From NCBI GenBank assembly GCA_963682175.1, contig OY821781.1, forward strand, positions 40,747,254-40,811,253: a stretch of 64,000 nt of DNA, given 5' to 3'. The translations under genes were made by a program, and so were the position numbers. Below the pieces are notes generated by a model, which was not told the DNA's origin, ran no database searches, and saw only the letters and a list, made by a program, of their open reading frames with translations. Source of the DNA: Triglochin maritima. Lineage: Eukaryota; Streptophyta; Magnoliopsida; Alismatales; Juncaginaceae. Shown here in pieces: positions 59,611 to 64,000 of the stretch. Position 1 is the first letter of the stretch. Each line of letters opens with the position of its first letter.

Positions 59611-61873
59611 TCAGCAGATGGGAGCTCGCCAAGGCGTTGTTACAAGAACCGGTGTGTTTCCCGTGACGGGTTGAAAGGCAGCGGCAGACTCGAGCTGCAG
59701 CCATGCCATTTCACGCTTTTGCTCCACAACAGACCGCTGTTGTTCCTCCTCTTCGTATTTCTTTTGGCAGGCTGAGAAGAGCTCTCCATCCATCTCGGAG
59801 AACATTTTCCTTATGTTCATGGTTACATTTAGAACAGCCTGGTTCCAGTGATTGTGGGAGTTCTTTTCGAGGGCGGGAAACAGTACAGGTAGAATCACAT
59901 TACGGTTTTGTGCAATCAAGTTCACAATGTGGTCGTTGTTCCACAAGAACAGTGCTCGCTCAGCAACCTGAAATACATACATTCTGGTAAGAAAAGGTAA
60001 GTACTATCTAACTTTCCGTTAGTTAGCTATGATGTCTCATGACACAACCAAAATATTGTGGTTAAACAATATGAAGTTCAATCAGGATGAAAATGCATAT
60101 TTCTCAACAAAGAACATAAAGTTGATGTGAACTCGAAGCAAATGCATGTTTTCAACATACAAATGTCAATTATAAGATTGTGTGACCTAAAACATAAACG
60201 AGCATAGAAGGTGCATGTTGTATCCAAAGGAATTCAGCAATTCACTGATGAGACTAATTCATACCTCCCAACAGTTGCACATTTTAACTATAAATACACA
60301 CAATTGACAAGTAAAACACTATAAAATATCATCCCCATCCTCTACGGGGAAAAACCATAATGTTAAGAGTGAAAATTTTCATCAACAGTCCCACTTCCTT
60401 TCTCAATTAATTGGCATTTGCAATGTAGTCCAATCTCCAATTATATTTCACTCTGCCTAGAAGTTAAATCATCTTATGAATTGTATGCCATACGTAGTGA
60501 ATAGCTCAGAAAGTTAGAATGCAAACCTACACTGGAGGTCCTACACTTAAAGTAATCAAAATAACTTGGCACTATCTTCTGATCAAAGCTAAGACGATAA
60601 AAAAAAATGAACTGAACTTTCTGACTCCTAAACTTACCTATACGGCTACCAATTGGGCATTTATGAAAAACAAGTGCAGAAAAGAAAGTAAAACTAAAGA
60701 GTACAATGTAACCTGAAAGTGGGAGCTGTTTATGCAGCAACCAATTCGTCGGAACAGCGGGACCATGATCTTCTGGAACTCGACCATGTTGGTTGCTTCT
60801 AGTATCTCCTCCATCTCACTCAAGAACATCACTTCCTTCTGGCTATTTGTCACCGGCCAATACTTTAACAGTCCACGTATAACTGTACCCACCAACTTCG
60901 GCTCCTTCTCTATAAACTGTATCACACAATACGTCAACTGTTGAAGGTAAACCCCAACAGATTTCGGCTTGTGCAACGGGAGCAAGGCCCTCCAAAGGAA
61001 AATTTTATGTTCCTCTTTGAGAGGCAATGCAAATCCACTAATCACACTCCCAAACACCTCTAACAGCTCGGCTATGCCATTGTGTTGTTCTGTCTCGAAA
61101 ACAAATCTATAGAATATATTGCTCACTGATTTACGAATGAATGGCCTGTGAACCATGAATTTTCCATAAATCCTATGCAGGATTGTCTTCAAGCAGTCTC
61201 TTTCCCGTGGATCCTCAGAATCAAACAGCTCAAGCAAACCCAAGATGAAAGTATGGTCAAAATATTTTTTGGCCACCTTAGTGTCAAGTGATGAGGATGC
61301 AATGAATTTGAGCAGCAACTCATACACAATCTGCAAATGAGACCAAGCGGGATCAAACATAGGCTCGTCATCTTCATTTTCTCCACCCAAAGAATTTGAA
61401 TGCCGATTTGGTGGGAGGGCCCTGAAGAGATTCGTAGCAAACGTTTTACAACTAGCGGCAATAGCCGGTTCGCTGAATTTGGAGGCTCCGGCGGACACAT
61501 ACTCCACAAGCTCAATCAGAGCATGTCTCTTGATGTCTTTTTCTTCTAGATTGTAACCCGAGTCACCAAAATCGAACAGAATACAGCAAAGGTTCAACTT
61601 GCTGATAAAAAGATTGGGTTTTTCCTGGTTCGGCACATCTCTAAACGACAGCAACGGCTCAATACCAGACACAACACTCGAAGGGAAAACCGCAGATGAC
61701 ATGCGCTTTGCGGTAGCAGTAGCTCGGCCGGAGACATCATTTAAGCTGTTTGTTCGTTGGATCGGGTTACCAGAAACAGAACCATTGGCACTGCAACTAC
61801 TAGCGTCTAGATCTATCGCGGAATCAGATTTCGAAGGTTTGCGCGGCAATTTGCTTAGAAACTGTTTCCACAT
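59611..61873 (-). CDS. PP2A regulatory B' (B56) subunit, eta/theta-like
   Basis: Targets the PP2A catalytic core to substrates in signalling. Exons: 60,713-61,873 and 59,611-59,967; CAG|GT donor and TTTCAG acceptor join HFQ to VAERAL in frame. About 505 residues, normal for the family. The start is the [17 protein letters not shown] methionine at 61,873, matching the plant eta/theta N-terminus; an upstream in-frame ATG (61,918) would add 15 unusual residues. The B56 core begins at [20 protein letters not shown] and runs through [71 protein letters not shown] and [15 protein letters not shown] to [18 protein letters not shown] and NHWNQAV. The tail ends WRAPIC, without a peroxisomal SSL signal. 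Confidence 0.95.
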
Positions 61874-62710
61874 GGCTATAAAATCTAGATGATATCTTAA
61901 TGCAGAATCTGATGACAAATCACAGAATTTCCCTTAAAAACTGCTTTCTTCACCTGTATATATGTAGTAAATCTGAAAAGCCTTATGAGGATCTCAGCAT
62001 AAACACTACCTAATGAACTAATTAGTAAGATTTACTTAGAAATTAACTCAACATGGTAATGTCCAGTTCTTTCTTAACTAAAATCCAAGAGCCTTAATAA
62101 TAAAGATCTCAGTACACAACCCTAAGCAGAAAATCACACTATCCACTAATTATTATTTATTTCAAAAAAAAGCAGAAAACTCCAACCCAAGTTCAGAAAA
62201 GCCCCATCCCACTTTTAAGCAACTTTCACCAAAAGAAGAACCCTAAGAACCCAAAAAAACCAGATTTGCCTTTTTTTTTTTTTTAAAAGAAAACCAACCC
62301 AAGTTCGAAAACGCCCCAAAGATCCCACCTTTAAGCGCTTTTGACCCAATCCAAAACCCTAACTTCCCCCTAAAACCCCAAATTCCGAACCAAAACCGGA
62401 ATTTCACCACAGAAAACGCCGAAAGATCGAAACTTTCGGGGTTTGGGAGCGATATGAGAGCTTAAATCGAGTGGAAAACGGAAATTGGGGGCAATGCGGG
62501 GGAGGACAGGAAAAGGGGGCCGAAAACCCTAGATTGGGGACGGGAGAGGGTGAGAGGGGTGTCGAAAGAGAGGATTCGGAGAGCGGAATTGAGAGAGAGG
62601 GGAGATCGGAGAGGGAAATCGAGTTAGAAATGGAGATCCCGAAGAGAGATAGAGAGAGAAGGTGGAAGGAGAGAAGAAGAAGATGTGAGGAGTTTGAAGG
62701 AAGTAGACTG
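61874..62710 (-). promoter_or_regulatory. Leader and promoter region of the PP2A B' gene
   Basis: The minus strand has a CT/TC-rich stretch (GA-rich on plus, about 62,530-62,690), common in plant 5' leaders and core promoters. A leader intron is likely (T-rich acceptor-like sequence near 61,940 on the minus strand) but not proven. The outer hAT element at 62,711 limits the promoter upstream. Confidence 0.45.
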
Positions 62711-63500
62711 CAGGGCTGAGTAGAATTTTACTCCCAACCCGCTCTATACCGTCCCGTTTAATGCGGGTTGCGGGCAAAAAAATTGTTACCCGTCAACCTG
62801 TCACCTGCTTAACCCGCATAATAAGCAGGGCAGGTTGCGATTTTCTCGCAACAAGTCCCGCATAACCCACAACCCGCATAAGCCGTATATTTTGTTTGAT
62901 TTTTTGTATTTTGTTTTGATTTTGTTTGTATTTAGCTTTGATTTTTTTGTATATAACTTTAAAAACATACATCGATTGATTTTTTCCTTTATTTTTGTAG
63001 GTTTTGATTAAAATAGATAAGGTTAAAGAAAATAAATTTATTTTTGTATTTAACTTTAATAAAAAAGATTAAACCCGCCAACCCGCCCCGCATGGCTTAG
63101 TCCATCCTTACGCGTAGGGGTGAGCAAAATTCGGTCCGGTCCGAATTTTTTCGGTCCGGTCTTTGGTCCACAAAATTTTGGAAATTCGGTCTTCGGTCCG
63201 GACCGGACCGAAAATTTAAGGGGAAAATCCGGGTTTTGGACCCACCCGGACCGGACCGGACCGAACCTATTCGGTCCGGTCTTTGGTCCGGACTTCCCGA
63301 AAATTCGGGTTTCGGTCCGGTTCGGTCCGGTCCGGTCCGGTTCGGTCCGGTCCGGTCCGGTTCTGGACCGAAGCTCACCCCTACTTACGCGGGGTGGGTA
63401 GCGGGTTTTTTTTTTTTGACCCTGCCTCGTCCCGCCTACCTGCTTAACTTTGGCTGGGCAGGTAGCGGTGGGGCGAAAATCCGCCCCACTTACAGCTCTA
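62711..63500. mobile_element. hAT-like non-autonomous element (outer, host of a nested element)
   Basis: Flanked by GTAGACTG at 62,703-62,710 and 63,501-63,508 (8 bp). Left end CAGGGCTGAG; right end read outward TAGAGCTGTAAG, an imperfect terminal repeat. The body is rich in AACCCGC/GCGGGTT pieces that can fold. It is interrupted at 63,115-63,383 by a second element. No transposase. Confidence 0.75.
63115..63383. mobile_element. hAT-like MITE nested in the outer element
   Basis: 269 bp, ends TAGGGGTGAGC and GCTCACCCCTA (perfect 11-bp inverted repeat), flanked by CTTACGCG at 63,107-63,114 and 63,384-63,391. The interior is almost entirely CGGTCCGGTC-type short repeats in both orientations, able to form long hairpins. 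Confidence 0.9.
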
Positions 63501-63526
63501 GTAGACTGACTTCTACGGGGTTTTTT

Positions 63527-64000
63527 TCGGTTGTTAATAGTCGTAAACTACTTAAATCGTCTCAACGAATTACCATTTTGTCATTTTCTCGTGTCTACTC
63601 ATATATCACGACATTTCACCATCCTATCATCCATCTCTATTGATCTTCCTCGTATAATCATAAAAAATAATGTTTCAGATGTCAATAATGAGCAACAGAC
63701 GTCCCGGTGTACTCGAATCATGTCCAATTTCTTTTTAATAATAAAAACATTAAAAAATTAGCGGATGTTTGCCGGAGCCGCCCCCATGGGGGGGGCTTTT
63801 ACCCATACGCCCGACCCGATTTTTTTTACTGGACTTACTTCACCGAATCCATACGCTTTGCTAGACATTTTCGTGGTGTTTGTACTAGGAAAATGAGGAA
63901 AACGTAGGCAGAAACCTTATTTTAAGAGACGAGACGAAATGAGTATTAAATGAATTATGAATGACAAAATAATTATTATTAGGACGATTTAAGTAGTTTT
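63527..64000. mobile_element. TIR element, third copy, reaching the window edge
   Basis: Left end AAACTACTTAAATCGTC (63,546), right end GGACGATTTAAGTAGTTTT at the edge. Shares its interior with the 52.5-kb copy. A GC-rich hairpin core near 63,770-63,815 (GCCGCCCCCATGGGGGGGGC) corresponds to that of the 22.3-kb copy. It may extend a few bases beyond the window. Confidence 0.75.

Noticed and set aside
63097..63643. Overlapping 93-135-codon frames on both strands
   Set aside because: Products of the CGGTCCGGTC low-complexity MITE interior.

Overview
The window is nuclear DNA from a flowering plant, most likely a eudicot; the species cannot be read from it. Genes are split by GT-AG introns, intergenic DNA is AT-rich, and the proteins are plant families (PsbP-domain lumen protein, FAR1-related factor, B' subunit of PP2A, plant membrane RING-H2 ligase, Mediator 19). 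I see no bacterial operon, CRISPR array, rRNA or confident tRNA gene.

Layout. (1) 0.25-4.6 kb is a decayed copy of the 3' half of the PsbP-domain gene found intact at 36-39 kb; it carries a solo-LTR-like insertion and a LINE fragment. (2) 4.6-7.8 kb holds a MED19 gene without a visible first exon, its lysine-rich exon split by a 988-bp LTR-like element with a 5-bp target duplication. (3) 7.7-20.4 kb is a tandem duplication. Unit A (7,742-14,821) carries a 5'-truncated Nudix hydrolase gene; unit B (from 15,772) carries the intact nine-exon copy (17,997-21,896) and a lone duplicate of the last MED19 exon. Part of another LTR sits at the junction. (4) 22.4-35.0 kb is an array of a ~2-kb repeat interrupted exactly at a unit boundary by a complete, apparently young 7.3-kb LTR retrotransposon that encodes only Gag-protease. 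(5) 36.3-44.5 kb has two divergent, apparently intact genes: PsbP-domain protein (PPD5-like, minus) and a RING-H2 ligase (plus). (6) 46-51 kb has another solo LTR, an RNase T2 remnant and a FAR1-related gene with two lesions. (7) 54.7-61.9 kb has two intact minus-strand genes, a type II DnaJ and a PP2A B' subunit. (8) 62.7-64.0 kb has a hAT-like element nested inside another, then a third TIR family.

The intact genes are unrelated housekeeping genes (thylakoid lumen, Nudix chemistry, ubiquitin ligation, chaperone, phosphatase) and form no pathway. The coherent story is transposon and duplication history: insertions can be ordered because many lie in one copy of a duplicated segment and not in the other.

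The most unusual signal is inside the solo-LTR family (copies near 0.8, 4.6, 6.3, 8.1, 14.8 and 46.2 kb). They carry arrays of a 10-bp palindrome, CGGTCGACCG and close variants, arranged as pairs whose members start 21-22 bp apart, about two helical turns. One copy has eight consecutive such pairs. This looks like a clustered protein-binding array and is the best candidate here for something undescribed.
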